From an alpha proteobacterium BAL199 (lineage in GTDB: Bacteria; Pseudomonadota; Alphaproteobacteria; Thalassobaculales; Thalassobaculaceae): a stretch of 64,000 nt of DNA. How positions within the stretch are numbered: the stretch's first letter is position 1; every line of letters starts with the position of its first letter. Positions 17,307-26,618 of this stretch are shown here, piece after piece. The stretch is taken from contig ABHC01000023.1 of the NCBI GenBank assembly GCA_000171835.1, positions 1 to 64,000 on the forward strand. Reading direction: 5' to 3'. Below the pieces are notes generated by a model. The model did not search any database. It was not told the DNA's origin and saw only the letters and a list, made by a program, of their open reading frames with translations. A program made the position numbers and the translations under genes.

Positions 17307-18038
17307 ATGACCAATCCATTTGCTGGCCGCCCGTCCGGCCGCGCCGTCGATGCGTTGCGCGAGGTTCGCCTGGAGCCGGGGTTTGCCAAGCACGCCGAAG
17401 GCTCATGCCTGGTGCGGTTCGGCGATACTCATGTCCTGTGCACCGCCAGCGTCGAAGACCGGGTCCCGCCGTGGCTGAAGGGCGGCGGCAAAGGCTGGGT
17501 GACGGCGGAATACGGCATGCTGCCACGGTCCACCCACACCCGCACCGACCGTGAAGCAGCGCGCGGCAAGCAGTCCGGTCGGACCCAGGAAATCCAACGG
17601 TTGATCGGCCGGTCGTTGCGTTCGGTTACCGATCTGGTGGCCCTTGGCGAACGGCAGATCCGCGTCGACTGCGATGTCATCCAGGCCGATGGCGGCACGC
17701 GGACGGCGGCAATCACCGGGTCATGGGTAGCGTTGCATCAGGCCATGTCGACCCTGTTGCGCTTCGGGGCGGTGAAGTCCCTGCCGCTGACCGACAAGGT
17801 CGCGGCGATCTCGTGCGGCATTTACAAAGGTCAGCCGGTGCTCGACCTGGACTACGCCGAGGATTCGAACTGCGAGACCGATGCCAACTTCGTGCTGACC
17901 GGGCGCGGCGGCATTGTCGAGATCCAGGCGACCGCCGAGGCCGAACCGTTCGAGGAAGCGGCGTTCCACGAATTACTGCGGTTGGCGCGCAAGGGCATTG
18001 GCGAGCTGGCGGTTCTCCAGGAGGAGGCGGTGGCGTGA
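17307..18038 (+). CDS. rph: Ribonuclease PH
   Basis: Phosphate-dependent 3' exoribonuclease that trims tRNA precursors. The protein (243 residues) starts with [20 protein letters not shown], has the conserved [18 protein letters not shown] with [16 protein letters not shown], and the core [22 protein letters not shown] near residues 112-135. [19 protein letters not shown] supplies the catalytic aspartates. CAGGAG precedes the ATG by 7 nt. It overlaps rdgB by 4 bp. The order hrcA/rph/rdgB/hemW is typical of alphaproteobacteria. Confidence 0.97.
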   Translation: MTNPFAGRPSGRAVDALREVRLEPGFAKHAEGSCLVRFGDTHVLCTASVEDRVPPWLKGGGKGWVTAEYGMLPRSTHTRTDREAARGKQSGRTQEIQRLIGRSLRSVTDLVALGERQIRVDCDVIQADGGTRTAAITGSWVALHQAMSTLLRFGAVKSLPLTDKVAAISCGIYKGQPVLDLDYAEDSNCETDANFVLTGRGGIVEIQATAEAEPFEEAAFHELLRLARKGIGELAVLQEEAVA

Positions 18039-18664
18039 CCGGATCACCGGTTCGGAAGTTCACCGACAAAACCTTGATCGTCGCCTCGCACAACTCCGGC
18101 AAGGTGCGCGAAATCGGTGAGTTGCTTGGCCCGTTCGGCCTTGAGGTCGTCTCGGCCGGCGACCTCGGCCTGCCGGAGCCCGACGAGACCGGCGACACGT
18201 TCATTGCCAATGCCGAGCTGAAGGCACTGGCGGCGGCGCTGGCGGCCGGCAAGCCGGCGCTGGCCGACGACTCCGGGTTCTGTGTCTCGGCGCTCAATGG
18301 CGACCCGGGCATCTATTCGGCGCGCTGGGCTGGGCCCTCCAAGGATTTCAGCGTCGCCATGGGGAAGGTCTGGGCCGCGGTCGAGGCGTCGGGCTCAACC
18401 GATCGGCGGGCATGGTTCACCTGCGCGCTGACTCTGGCATGGCCGGATGGGCACGTGGAGACGGTTGAGGGCCATGTTCAGGGAACGGCGGTATGGCCGC
18501 CGCGCGGCGATCACGGGTTCGGCTATGATCCGATGTTCGTGCCGGAGGGTCATGACCGGACTTTCGGCGAAGTCGATTCCGCGTGGAAGCATTCGGTGAG
18601 CCACCGGGCCGAGGCTTTCCGCCAACTGGTGGAACGGTGTTTTGATGGCGGTCCCGGCTCCTGA
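18035..18664 (+). CDS. rdgB: dITP/XTP pyrophosphatase (RdgB/HAM1)
   Basis: Removes inosine and xanthosine triphosphates from the nucleotide pool. Signature blocks are [17 protein letters not shown] (residues 12-28), [24 protein letters not shown] (split about 78-100) and [13 protein letters not shown] near 160-172, with [10 protein letters not shown] at the end. The start is a GTG overlapping the rph stop by 4 bp, with AGGAGG upstream. The coding frame stays open far upstream inside rph, but this has no bearing on the protein. Length 209 residues is normal. Its end overlaps the hemW start by 20 bp. Confidence 0.96.
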   Translation: MTGSPVRKFTDKTLIVASHNSGKVREIGELLGPFGLEVVSAGDLGLPEPDETGDTFIANAELKALAAALAAGKPALADDSGFCVSALNGDPGIYSARWAGPSKDFSVAMGKVWAAVEASGSTDRRAWFTCALTLAWPDGHVETVEGHVQGTAVWPPRGDHGFGYDPMFVPEGHDRTFGEVDSAWKHSVSHRAEAFRQLVERCFDGGPGS

Positions 18665-19847
18665 GCTGACCACGACCCTGGATGAGCCGATGGGCGTCTA
18701 TGTCCATTGGCCGTTCTGCCGCTCGAAATGCCCGTACTGCGACTTCAACAGCCATGTTTCCGATACCGTTGACCATGACCGCTGGCGGACCGCCTTGGTG
18801 CGCGAACTGGAGACCCAGGCAGCCCGTGTCGGCCGGCGTCGGGTCGAGAGCGTGTTCTTCGGCGGCGGTACCCCGTCGCTGATGGAGCCGGAGACGGTCG
18901 CGGCGGTGCTCGATACGGTGCGGAGCTCGTTCCGAATTGCCAACGATCTCGAGGTGACGCTGGAAGCCAACCCGACCTCGGTCGAGGCCGGACGGCTCGA
19001 CGGGTTCAGGGACGCTGGGGTCAACCGGGTGTCGCTCGGGGTGCAGGCGCTCGATGACGAGGTGCTGCGCTTCTTGGGCCGGACCCACGCGGCATCGGAG
19101 GCCCTTGCGGCGGTGGCCGCGGCGCGCGAGCGGTTCGACCGGGTCAGCTTCGACTTGATCTACGCCCGACCGGGCCAGAGTCCGCAGTCCTGGAAGCGTG
19201 AGCTCAGTGAGGCGCTGAAGCACGCCGCCGGCCATCTTTCCCTGTATCAACTGACCATCGAACCAACCACGCCGTTCCATTCGTTGCACGCCCGAGGCGC
19301 GTTCCGCCTGCCGGACGAGGACACCGCGGCCACGCTATGGGATGTCACCCAGGAGACGCTCGACGCGGCCGGATTGTCGGCTTACGAGGTGTCCAACCAC
19401 GCCCGGCCGGGCGATGAATGCCGTCACAACGTGGTCTATTGGACCTATCGCGATTATCTCGGGGTCGGGCCGGGCGCCCATGGCCGCCTGTCCGAAGCCG
19501 GGGGCAAGACCGCGACCCGGACCCACCGGGCACCGTCGATCTGGCTTGATCGGGTCGAGCGTGACGGGCACGCGCTGGTCGACGACCAGATGCTCGATCC
19601 CGACGAGGTCCTGGTGGAAGCCACGCTGACCGGACTTCGTCTTGCGTCTGGCTTGTCGCGGGAGCGCTGGCACGCGCTGTTCGATCGCCCGCCGGAAGAC
19701 CTATTCGATATCAGAACGATCGGCTTGTTGACCGATGGCGGCTTTCTCGAACTGGATGAGGTCGGCCTGCGTGCCACGGCCACAGGGCGTGCCCGCCTCG
19801 ATGCGGTCACCGACCGTCTTTTGCGGAGCCGACAGCCTTTTCGATAG
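18645..19847 (+). CDS. hemW: Heme chaperone HemW (radical SAM, HemN-like)
   Basis: Radical SAM family protein that binds and delivers heme; it lacks the coproporphyrinogen oxidase activity of HemN. The cluster motif [13 protein letters not shown] (CX3CX2C) is near residues 25-37, followed by [21 protein letters not shown] and [20 protein letters not shown]. The C-terminal HemN-type domain carries GLRLASGLS. Start ATG 18645 overlaps rdgB by 20 bp; a TTG one codon earlier is less likely. Length is 400 residues. It closes the rph-rdgB-hemW unit. Confidence 0.94.
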   Translation: MAVPAPELTTTLDEPMGVYVHWPFCRSKCPYCDFNSHVSDTVDHDRWRTALVRELETQAARVGRRRVESVFFGGGTPSLMEPETVAAVLDTVRSSFRIANDLEVTLEANPTSVEAGRLDGFRDAGVNRVSLGVQALDDEVLRFLGRTHAASEALAAVAAARERFDRVSFDLIYARPGQSPQSWKRELSEALKHAAGHLSLYQLTIEPTTPFHSLHARGAFRLPDEDTAATLWDVTQETLDAAGLSAYEVSNHARPGDECRHNVVYWTYRDYLGVGPGAHGRLSEAGGKTATRTHRAPSIWLDRVERDGHALVDDQMLDPDEVLVEATLTGLRLASGLSRERWHALFDRPPEDLFDIRTIGLLTDGGFLELDEVGLRATATGRARLDAVTDRLLRSRQPFR

Positions 19848-19932
19848 CGGACGTGAACCGGCCCCCCCGAGCGGCGTTGTCGTGAAACCACCCGGGTGCG
19901 ATGGTCGTGCTTGCTGAGGGAGAACGACCACA

Positions 19933-21609
19933 ATGGCATCACGCCTGTCGGTGTACTGGCCCGGATCGGGTCTTGGTGTCGGAGACAACGCTTTTGGCAT
20001 GAGCGTCGCGAACTTTGGTCTTCTTCGGGCGCTTGCCCGACATGGCCGATTTGACGAGATCGACGTACTGTCCAACGACCAGATGACCGACGAGGCCCTA
20101 GTCCAGGGCCTGCTGCAGGGTGTCCAGGGCAGGAGTCGACTGCGTGGCGGGTCGATCCTGGATGTGTCGCGTCCGGTCGCATCCGGGGCGCTGTTGCGAG
20201 GCAGCGCCGATCTCGGCGATCTGGCCTGGCTGCGTCGTCAATTGGTCGGTGACCATAGTTTCAGTCTTATTGGCCTGGTCCATTCGCTTGCTCCGCCGGC
20301 GGTCCGCCAGAACATGGCCGCTGCCTCGATCGCCCCGGTCCAGCCGTGGGACGCGCTGATCTGTACGTCGCCCAGCGTCCAGCAGGCGTTGAGTTGTATG
20401 TTCGACGAGTGGGACGAGTTTCTCGCAGAGCGTTTCGGCGGCAGCAAACCGCCTCGGCCGCAGTTGCCGCTCGTGCCGCTGGGGGTCGATCAGGCGGCAA
20501 TCCAGGCACTCGCCGACCGGCCGGGCGTTCGGGCTGCCTTCCGCGATGAGTTGGGCCTGGCCGCCGACGACGTGCTCGTGCTGTGGGTGGGGCGTCTGTC
20601 GTTCTTCGAGAAGGCCTTTCCTCAGCCGATGTTCCGCGCGGTCGAGGAAGCGGCCCGCGCCACCGGTCGCCGTGTGCATTTCGCCCTTGCCGGCTGGTTT
20701 CCGTCCGGCGCCGTCGGCCGTGCGCAGTACGAGCAAGCGGCGCGGGTGCACGCACCATCGACACCGATCCATTTCGTCGATGGCAACGATCAGCAGCGTC
20801 TGGGCGGACTATGGGCCGCAGCCGACGTTTTTCTTTCGCTGGTCGACAACATCCAGGAGACCTTCGGCATCACCCCACTCGAAGCCATGTCCGCCGGGCT
20901 GCCGGTGGTGGTCAGCGATTGGGACGGCTACCGCTACACTGTCCGCGACGGAGAGCAGGGCTTTCTGATCCCAACCCTGTTCGGACCACCGGGTCAGGTC
21001 GGGCGCTCGATGATGGCCCGGCATGTGCTGAGGATCGATTCCTATCAAACCTATGTCGGCTCGGTGGCTCAGCATACCGCTGTCCATATCGGTCGGACGG
21101 TGGATGCACTGGTTGCCCTGATCCGCTCGCCCGAACTGCGCCGCCGGATGGGAGAAGCGGGCCGCGCCCGCGTGAAGGAGGCGTTCGACTGGCCGGTCGT
21201 CGCTGCGCAGGTGAATCAGCTGCTCGACGAACTGTCGGCGATTCGCGCTGATGCCGGTGACCTGTCAGGCATCCGGCATGCCAATCCGGTCAAGGCGGAT
21301 CCGTTCCGTGATTTCGCGGACTTCGCTACGGAATCGTTGTCGGATGACACCAAACTATCGCTGCGTGCGGGGGCCGGTGCCGACGATCTAATGCGCATGC
21401 GGACAGTCGATCTTGACGGCGCATTCTCGGGCTGGCGCCTGTCCCCGGCGGAGTGTCAGGAAATTCTGACAACGATCGTGCGTGGCGATGCCGCCACGGT
21501 CGGCGATGTGGTCAGGCGATATCCGAAGTCGGGACGGCATTTCGTTGAGCTGACCATCGTCTGGATGGCCAAGCACGGGCTCATCGACTGGCTGGCGCCG
21601 ACCGACTGA
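19933..21609 (+). CDS. Family-4 glycosyltransferase with C-terminal extension
   Basis: A GT-B fold glycosyltransferase. The N-terminal half is divergent (GSGLGVGDNAFGMSVANFGLL), and the nucleotide-sugar-binding half is clear from about 205 (LVLWVGRLSFFEKAFPQPMF) with the E-x7-E motif in ETFGITPLEAMSAGLPVVV near residue 310 and a later DGYRYTVRDGEQGFLI. From about 445 to 558 there is an extra domain that does not look like a glycosyltransferase; its last 45 residues (TVGDVVRRYPKSG, HFVELTIVWMAKHGLIDWL) resemble a winged-helix fold. AGGGAG lies before the ATG. No other glycan gene adjoins it, so donor and acceptor are unknown. Confidence 0.82.
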   Translation: MASRLSVYWPGSGLGVGDNAFGMSVANFGLLRALARHGRFDEIDVLSNDQMTDEALVQGLLQGVQGRSRLRGGSILDVSRPVASGALLRGSADLGDLAWLRRQLVGDHSFSLIGLVHSLAPPAVRQNMAAASIAPVQPWDALICTSPSVQQALSCMFDEWDEFLAERFGGSKPPRPQLPLVPLGVDQAAIQALADRPGVRAAFRDELGLAADDVLVLWVGRLSFFEKAFPQPMFRAVEEAARATGRRVHFALAGWFPSGAVGRAQYEQAARVHAPSTPIHFVDGNDQQRLGGLWAAADVFLSLVDNIQETFGITPLEAMSAGLPVVVSDWDGYRYTVRDGEQGFLIPTLFGPPGQVGRSMMARHVLRIDSYQTYVGSVAQHTAVHIGRTVDALVALIRSPELRRRMGEAGRARVKEAFDWPVVAAQVNQLLDELSAIRADAGDLSGIRHANPVKADPFRDFADFATESLSDDTKLSLRAGAGADDLMRMRTVDLDGAFSGWRLSPAECQEILTTIVRGDAATVGDVVRRYPKSGRHFVELTIVWMAKHGLIDWLAPTD

Positions 21610-21628
21610 CCGGCCGCCGAGATACACG

Positions 21629-22912
21629 TCAATTGAGTAGTGCTTCGAAGCTGCTCGGTGCCGGATCCTCGATCTCGATGCCGCGTGCGGTCAGCCGCAG
21701 GACCGCCAATCCGCGCTGATTGGTGCCGTCCGGCATCAGCCGGAACAGCCCGTCGACACCGGCAAACCCGCTCACCTGGGTCAGGGATTCGCGGTCGTAG
21801 GCCGGGCCGCCGGGCTGCCGACCCATGACCGCGGCCAGCGACACGGCATCGTAGGCGAGCGAAGCAAGACCGGGCGGCGGGTTTCCGAACACCGAGCGGT
21901 AACGCTGTTCGAAGGGGCGTCGGATCTGCGGCGACGGACCGGCGAACCAGCCGCCGACCAGTGTCGGCTCGCGCCCAAGTTCCGGATCGTTCCACAGCGT
22001 GCTGCCGAGATAGCGGACCTTGCTGTTGTCGATGTCGTGATAGGCCATCAGCGGCGCCAGATTGCGGATCTCCGCGCCACCGTCGGGCACCAGCACGGCG
22101 TCGATGCTCGGAGTGCCGGTAGCGCTGGCCCCGACCCGGCGTGCGAAGCTTGTGACCAACGAGCCGTTGTCGGTGCCGCGTCCGGCCGGATAGCTGTCGG
22201 TCGCGACGACCGTACCCCCGGTGCGCGCCACGGCCGAGTTGAGAGCCTGCAGTGCGGCGGAGCCGAACGGGTTGGCCGGTACCAGAGCGCCGAACCGTTG
22301 CAGGCCCCTGGCGCGGGCGTACAACACCACCCGTTCCACCTGCTGGGCGGGCAGCAGACCGAACACCCACACCCCGTCACCGGCCACCGATCGGTCGTTG
22401 GAGAACGCCACCACCGGCACTCCGGCGGCACGCGCCATCGGCGCAATGGCGGACACGCCGGTGGAGAACAGCGGTCCGATGATCATCCTGGCGCCGCCGG
22501 CGATCGCCTTCTCGGCAGCGGCGGCCGCACCCGCCGGTGTCGAGCCGGTATCGTGAATCGACAAGGCGAACGCGTCGTCGGCGATCTCGAACAGCGCCAG
22601 CTCGGCGGCATCGCGCATGGCTAGGCCGACCGCAGAGGCCCGGCCGGTCAGCGGCACCAGCAGCGCGACGTTGGGCGGGCCGACTGGAACGGGCGGGGTA
22701 ATCGCAGGCAGCGAGCGGCCGAGCTCCAACGACCCCGAGGGTGGGGGACCGGCCGGCGCCGCCGGAGCGGCGGGCGCGGTTGGTGCTGGACCGGCGGTTT
22801 GCGGCGGCGGTACGCTGCCGCCACATCCGGCGAGCGACAACGCCAGGAACAACACTCCGGCACCGACGGTGACCCGGCGGTGCGATGCGAGACGGAGTGA
22901 CGAAAAGTCCAT
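21629..22912 (-). CDS. LpoA-like lipoprotein / periplasmic binding-protein-fold penicillin-binding protein activator
   Basis: Lipoprotein with lipobox LAGC (about Cys29) after a short signal (VGAGVLFLALSLAGC), then a Pro/Ala-rich linker to about residue 60. The rest is a type-I periplasmic binding fold: VALLVPLTGRASAVGLAMRDAAELALFEI near 83-112, GARMIIGPLFSTGVSAI near 140-158, and GDGVWVFGLLPAQQVE. Proteins of this type are annotated as penicillin-binding protein activators by analogy with LpoA; direct proof in alphaproteobacteria is limited. It starts 29 bp from the divergent yraN start. GGAGAA precedes the ATG. Confidence 0.84.
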   Translation of the reverse strand: MDFSSLRLASHRRVTVGAGVLFLALSLAGCGGSVPPPQTAGPAPTAPAAPAAPAGPPPSGSLELGRSLPAITPPVPVGPPNVALLVPLTGRASAVGLAMRDAAELALFEIADDAFALSIHDTGSTPAGAAAAAEKAIAGGARMIIGPLFSTGVSAIAPMARAAGVPVVAFSNDRSVAGDGVWVFGLLPAQQVERVVLYARARGLQRFGALVPANPFGSAALQALNSAVARTGGTVVATDSYPAGRGTDNGSLVTSFARRVGASATGTPSIDAVLVPDGGAEIRNLAPLMAYHDIDNSKVRYLGSTLWNDPELGREPTLVGGWFAGPSPQIRRPFEQRYRSVFGNPPPGLASLAYDAVSLAAVMGRQPGGPAYDRESLTQVSGFAGVDGLFRLMPDGTNQRGLAVLRLTARGIEIEDPAPSSFEALLN

Positions 22913-22925
22913 GGATCGTTCTCCG

Positions 22926-22952
22926 GTGACGGACGCCGACAGTGACGGACGC
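22926..22952. repeat. Perfect 11-bp direct repeat at the yraN start
   Basis: GTGACGGACGC occurs at 22926-22936 and again at 22942-22952, separated by 5 bp. The second copy contains the proposed GTG start of yraN. The repeat lies in the very short gap between two divergent genes, where rsmI would often be found in related genomes. It could be a slippage duplication or a deletion footprint. Confidence 0.7.
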
Positions 22953-23397
22953 TAATCGAGCCCGCCAGTCAAGTAAACGCAGTCGCGGTGGCGGGAATGC
23001 GGCGACTGACCTGCGGCCCAACGGGTCCGCGCAGCTCGAGCGTCGCCGCTCCGCCGAACGCCGGGGCCTGCGCGCCGAATGGCTGGCCGCGCTGTGGCTG
23101 ATGCTGCGGGGCTATCGCGTTCTGGCGCGGCGGGTGCGCACGCCGGCCGGCGAGGTCGATTTGGTGGTCCGCCGGGGGTCGGTGGTCGTTGCGGTCGAGG
23201 TCAAGGCGCGAGCCACGCTGGACGCTGCGTTGGACTCGGTTTCGTCGCGGCAACGCCACCGGGTCGCCCTTGGCCTCGAAAGCTTTCTGGCACGCCGCCC
23301 GGAACTCGCTGGTCTCAACCGTCGTTTCGATCTCGTCGCGGTCCAACCGTGGCGCCTGCCGGTGCATCTCGCGGACGTCTGGCGACCTCGGCGGTGA
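22942..23397 (+). CDS. yraN: YraN-family predicted nuclease (UPF0102)
   Basis: Endonuclease-fold protein of unknown substrate. The conserved core is at about residues 35-100: ERRGLRAEWLAALWLMLRGY followed by GEVDLVVRRGSVVVAVEVKAR with the D-(x)n-E-x-K nuclease residues. The C-terminal RFDLVAVQPWRLPVHLADVW is also typical. The GTG start gives about 35 residues before the core, longer than usual, so the true start may lie downstream. It is normally read after rsmI; here it has only 29 bp upstream before the divergent lipoprotein gene. Confidence 0.88.
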   Translation: MTDANRARQSSKRSRGGGNAATDLRPNGSAQLERRRSAERRGLRAEWLAALWLMLRGYRVLARRVRTPAGEVDLVVRRGSVVVAVEVKARATLDAALDSVSSRQRHRVALGLESFLARRPELAGLNRRFDLVAVQPWRLPVHLADVWRPRR

Positions 23398-23462
23398 CGC
23401 CGGCTGCTGAACCGACTAGATATAGACGAACCCAGCGTTCCAGATCCTGCGGAGAGCCCCCA

Positions 23463-24056
23463 ATGTCGCCTCGCCTAATCGCAATGGTACTCGTTGCCGG
23501 TGTCTTCGGGCTGAGCGTCGCCGGTTGCACGCCGGTCGGCGTCGCCGTCGGCGCCGGCGCCGCTGGCGCGACCGCCACGCAGAAGGAGAAGGGATTCGCC
23601 GCCGCGGTTGATGACACTCGGATCCGTGCCGAGTTGAACGCCCTGTTCTTCCGTACCGACGCCGACCTCTTCCAGCGCGTGTCGTTCACCGTGGAAGAGG
23701 GTCGCGTCCTGCTGACCGGCCGGGTGGTCAAGCCGGAATCGAGGGTCGAGGCGACCAAGCTGACCTGGACCGTCCGCGACGTGCGCGAGGTCATCAATGA
23801 GATCCAGATCGACGACGAAAGCGGCCTGACCGACAAGGGCCGTGACGCCTGGATCGCCACCAAGCTGCGTGCCCGCCTGCTGGTCGACGACAAGGTGTCG
23901 TTCATTAACTACTCGGTCGATGTGGTCAATCAGACCGTCTACATCATGGGCGTGGCCCGGTCCGAGGCAGAGCTTCAGCGGGTGCTCGGCACCGCCCGCG
24001 ACATCACCTATGTCCGGCAGGTGGTGGAGTTCGTGCGGGTCGTCCCGCCGCAGTGA
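23463..24056 (+). CDS. BON-domain lipoprotein
   Basis: Secreted lipoprotein of 197 residues with lipobox VAGC (Cys22) after a short signal. Two BON domains follow: one at about 45-115 (DDTRIRAELNALFF, VEEGRVLLTGRVVKPESR, VRDVREVINEIQID) and one at about 125-190 (DAWIATKLRARLLVDDKVSFINYSVDV is split across the second domain, then VYIMGVARSEAELQRVL). BON proteins such as OsmY and DolP bind phospholipid at the cell envelope. GGAGAG lies 7 nt before the ATG. It is 65 bp downstream of yraN and 10 bp before the next gene, so these three are likely one transcript. Confidence 0.9.
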   Translation: MSPRLIAMVLVAGVFGLSVAGCTPVGVAVGAGAAGATATQKEKGFAAAVDDTRIRAELNALFFRTDADLFQRVSFTVEEGRVLLTGRVVKPESRVEATKLTWTVRDVREVINEIQIDDESGLTDKGRDAWIATKLRARLLVDDKVSFINYSVDVVNQTVYIMGVARSEAELQRVLGTARDITYVRQVVEFVRVVPPQ

Positions 24057-24066
24057 GGCATCGGGC

Positions 24067-24900
24067 ATGACCCCCGAAGCGGCCGGCGCGGTGCTCGACT
24101 CGGTGGCGGTCGCAGGCGATGCGCCGCTGGCCATTGCCGAGGCTGCCCTGGCGCTTGCCGTGCTGGATCGCGCCGGTGCGGGAGGAGCGTCCGTCGACCT
24201 GACGCCTTGCCGCGCGGCACTGGCGGCGGTCGAGGCGGCGGTGGCCGACGCCGAGGCTCGCGGCATCGAGCCGCAGTCGGCGCTGGCGGCCGGGATTGGC
24301 GGCCGGCTCGGCTACCGGGGGGACGACGAGACCTATGACGATCTGGCCAACGCCGACCTGATCCAGGTGATCGAGCGGCGGCGCGGCCTGCCGGTGGCGC
24401 TCGGCATCCTATACATCCACGCCGCACGCGCGCAGGGGCATCAGGCGGCCGGGTTGAACGTGCCGGGGCATTTCCTGATCGGTATCGAGACCGCCGGTCA
24501 TCGTTACGCTCTCGATCCGTTCAACGGGGGCGAGCCGCTCGACCCCAATGCTGTGCTTGTCCTGCTTCAGCGGGTCAGTCCTGGTGCCGAGAATTCTCGG
24601 GCGGCGATGACAGCGGTGTCCGACCGTGCGGTGCTGCTGCGCCTGCAGAACAACATCAAGCTGCGACGCTTGCAGTCCGGCGATACCGTGGGCGGTCTGG
24701 CCGTGCTGGCCCGGATGCGGCGGATGGCGCCGGACTCGCCGGAGCTGGTCAGCGAAGAGGCCGGTGTGCTGGTGGCAACCGGCGCCATGCGGGCGGCGAT
24801 TGCAACGCTGCGTGGCTGGCTGGACGCGGGACATGGCGGCACGGTGGCTCGGAAGGCCCTTCAGGCCCAGCTTGCCGGTATCGGTTCCCGGCTCAACTGA
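24067..24900 (+). CDS. SirB1/transglutaminase-like protein
   Basis: A SirB1-family protein with a transglutaminase-like core and helical repeats. LGYRGDDETYDDLANADLIQVIERRRGLPVALGILY is visible near residues 80-117 in pieces, followed by LNVPGHFLIGIE with the conserved His and YALDPFNGG with the Asp of the family. The C-terminal 100 residues form helices resembling tetratricopeptide repeats (RLQNNIKLRRLQSG). The start at 24067 follows the BON gene stop by 10 bp; the frame remains open upstream but overlaps that gene. Biochemical function is unknown. Confidence 0.84.
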   Translation: MTPEAAGAVLDSVAVAGDAPLAIAEAALALAVLDRAGAGGASVDLTPCRAALAAVEAAVADAEARGIEPQSALAAGIGGRLGYRGDDETYDDLANADLIQVIERRRGLPVALGILYIHAARAQGHQAAGLNVPGHFLIGIETAGHRYALDPFNGGEPLDPNAVLVLLQRVSPGAENSRAAMTAVSDRAVLLRLQNNIKLRRLQSGDTVGGLAVLARMRRMAPDSPELVSEEAGVLVATGAMRAAIATLRGWLDAGHGGTVARKALQAQLAGIGSRLN

Positions 24901-25005
24901 CACAAGTTCCAATGCGCCACCGCGCATCCCTCTTGCGTCGCGACCAGTCGCGATGGATGGTCGCCCGCTGAACATCCGACGCAAGCAACGTCAGGGAGAC
25001 CGCCC

Positions 25006-25944
25006 ATGGCCCTCGAGGTCGCGATCCAGATGGATCCCATCGAGACGGTATCGATCAACGGCGACAGCAGTTTCGCGCTGGCGCTGGAAGCCCAGAAGCG
25101 CGGCCACAGGCTGTATCACTATCTGCCGCGACACCTGACCTTCCGTGACCGCAAGGTGACGGCGCGGGTGGCGCCGCTTGAGGTGCGCCGGGTCCAGGGC
25201 GACCACTTCACGCTGGGGCCGCGCGAGGCGGTGGATCTGAAGACCATGAACGTGGTGCTGCTGCGCCAGGATCCGCCGTTCGACATGAGCTACATCACCA
25301 CGACTCATGTGCTGGAGCACATCCACCCCAAGACCCTGGTGGTGAACGACCCGGCCAGCGTGCGCAACGCCCCGGAAAAGCTGTTCGTCACCCATTTCGA
25401 AGGGCTGATGCCGCCGACCCTGATTACCCACGATCCCGAGGAGATCAAGACGTTCCGCGACGAGTACAAGGACATCATCGTCAAGCCACTGTTCGGCAAC
25501 GGCGGCGCTGGCGTGTTCCACATCAAGCCGGACGACGAGAACCTGAACTCGCTGCTGGAGCTGTTCACACAGTTCTATCGCGAGCCGGTGATCGTGCAGC
25601 AATACCTGCCGGCGGTCCGCCAGGGCGACAAGCGGGTGATCCTGGTCGACGGCAAGGGTGTCGGCGCCATCAACCGCATCCCGGCCCAGGGCGAGGCGCG
25701 CTCCAACATGCATGTCGGCGGCCGCGCCGTGAAATGCGAGATGACCAAGCGCGACCACGCGATCTGCGAGGCGATTGGCCCGGAGCTCAAGCGGCTCGGC
25801 CTGGTGTTCGTCGGCATCGATGTGATCGGCGACTTCCTGACCGAGATCAACGTGACCTCGCCGACCGGCATCCAGGAGCTGTCGCGCTTCGACGGCATCG
25901 ACGTGGCGGCCATGCTGTGGGACGCCATCGAGGCCAAGCTCTGA
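25006..25944 (+). CDS. gshB: Glutathione synthetase
   Basis: Joins gamma-glutamylcysteine and glycine using ATP to make glutathione. It is an ATP-grasp enzyme of 312 residues: N-terminal [26 protein letters not shown] (about residues 9-34, split here only for reference), [19 protein letters not shown] near 85-103, ATP-binding [15 protein letters not shown] near 162-176, and the metal-binding [20 protein letters not shown] near 266-285. The upstream 105 bp contain no obvious promoter. A strong hairpin follows the stop. Confidence 0.96.
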   Translation: MALEVAIQMDPIETVSINGDSSFALALEAQKRGHRLYHYLPRHLTFRDRKVTARVAPLEVRRVQGDHFTLGPREAVDLKTMNVVLLRQDPPFDMSYITTTHVLEHIHPKTLVVNDPASVRNAPEKLFVTHFEGLMPPTLITHDPEEIKTFRDEYKDIIVKPLFGNGGAGVFHIKPDDENLNSLLELFTQFYREPVIVQQYLPAVRQGDKRVILVDGKGVGAINRIPAQGEARSNMHVGGRAVKCEMTKRDHAICEAIGPELKRLGLVFVGIDVIGDFLTEINVTSPTGIQELSRFDGIDVAAMLWDAIEAKL

Positions 25945-25967
25945 CCGTCGGCAGCCGAGTCGGTCAG
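25941..25967. terminator. Hairpin between convergent gshB and hutD-like genes
   Basis: Outer arms CTGACCG (25941-25947) and CGGTCAG (25961-25967) pair perfectly and an inner stem TCGG/CCGA (25948-25951 and 25955-25958) closes a 3-nt loop. The structure covers both stop codons. It lacks a U tract but is a good two-way terminator or end-protecting stem. Confidence 0.55.
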
Positions 25968-26551
25968 CCGGCCGCGACCATCTCGACCAGATAGGCTTCG
26001 AGTGAGCCGTCGGACGACAGCGTCAGCGTGACGCCGTCCGGCCGGTCGAGGCGCAGCGCGTCGCGATGGCCGAGGTCGACGGCGTCGGACCCGATCGCTA
26101 CGCGGCACGGCGTTTCCGCCAGCAACAACGCAACGGTAGCCTGGCAACGGGCGGAAACGCTCCGGCTGGCCGACAGGCGCCGGGTGCGGTCGTGGAACCG
26201 TCCGCGCCGGACCATGACGTTCAGGTCGGTGATCGGCCCGTCGATCAGGGCAGCGGAGACCGCCGCGTCGGCCGGAAAGCCGAACGGCTCGGTGGTCCGC
26301 TCCAGCCGCACCGGCCCCTGGTCCAGACCCTTCAAAATCAACCCGCTGCCGTCGAGGATCGACAGGGTGCGGTCGATGCCCGGGAACTCAGAGAACGGGC
26401 CGTCGGCCGCAACCACTGCCATGCTGACTCGCCAGTCGAAGGCGTCGATCCCGGCGCCGTCGGGCGCCGCCGCAATCTCGGTCGTCGATCCGCCCCCGTT
26501 CTTCCACGGCATGGTCCGATGGTCAGCGGCGCGGAGAACGGTAAGGGGCAT
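25964..26551 (-). CDS. HutD/Ves-family protein
   Basis: A 195-residue cupin-like protein of the HutD family. The characteristic start is present, MPWKNGGGSTTEIAAAPDGA (residues 14-33), followed by FDWRVSMAVVAADGPFSEFPGIDRTLSILDG in pieces near 38-70, and the later LNVMVRRGRF. In Pseudomonas hutD lies in the histidine-utilisation operon and is thought to act as a governor of pathway flux; no hut gene occurs here, so this is an orphan relative. No strong ribosome site precedes the ATG. It lies between gshB and brnA. Confidence 0.87.
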   Translation of the reverse strand: MPLTVLRAADHRTMPWKNGGGSTTEIAAAPDGAGIDAFDWRVSMAVVAADGPFSEFPGIDRTLSILDGSGLILKGLDQGPVRLERTTEPFGFPADAAVSAALIDGPITDLNVMVRRGRFHDRTRRLSASRSVSARCQATVALLLAETPCRVAIGSDAVDLGHRDALRLDRPDGVTLTLSSDGSLEAYLVEMVAAG

Positions 26552-26618
26552 GACAATGTCGCTCGGTGCGGTGGCGGGGAGATCGGAAACCTGATCCTGG
26601 AGCGTCGGCGGCGTCGCC

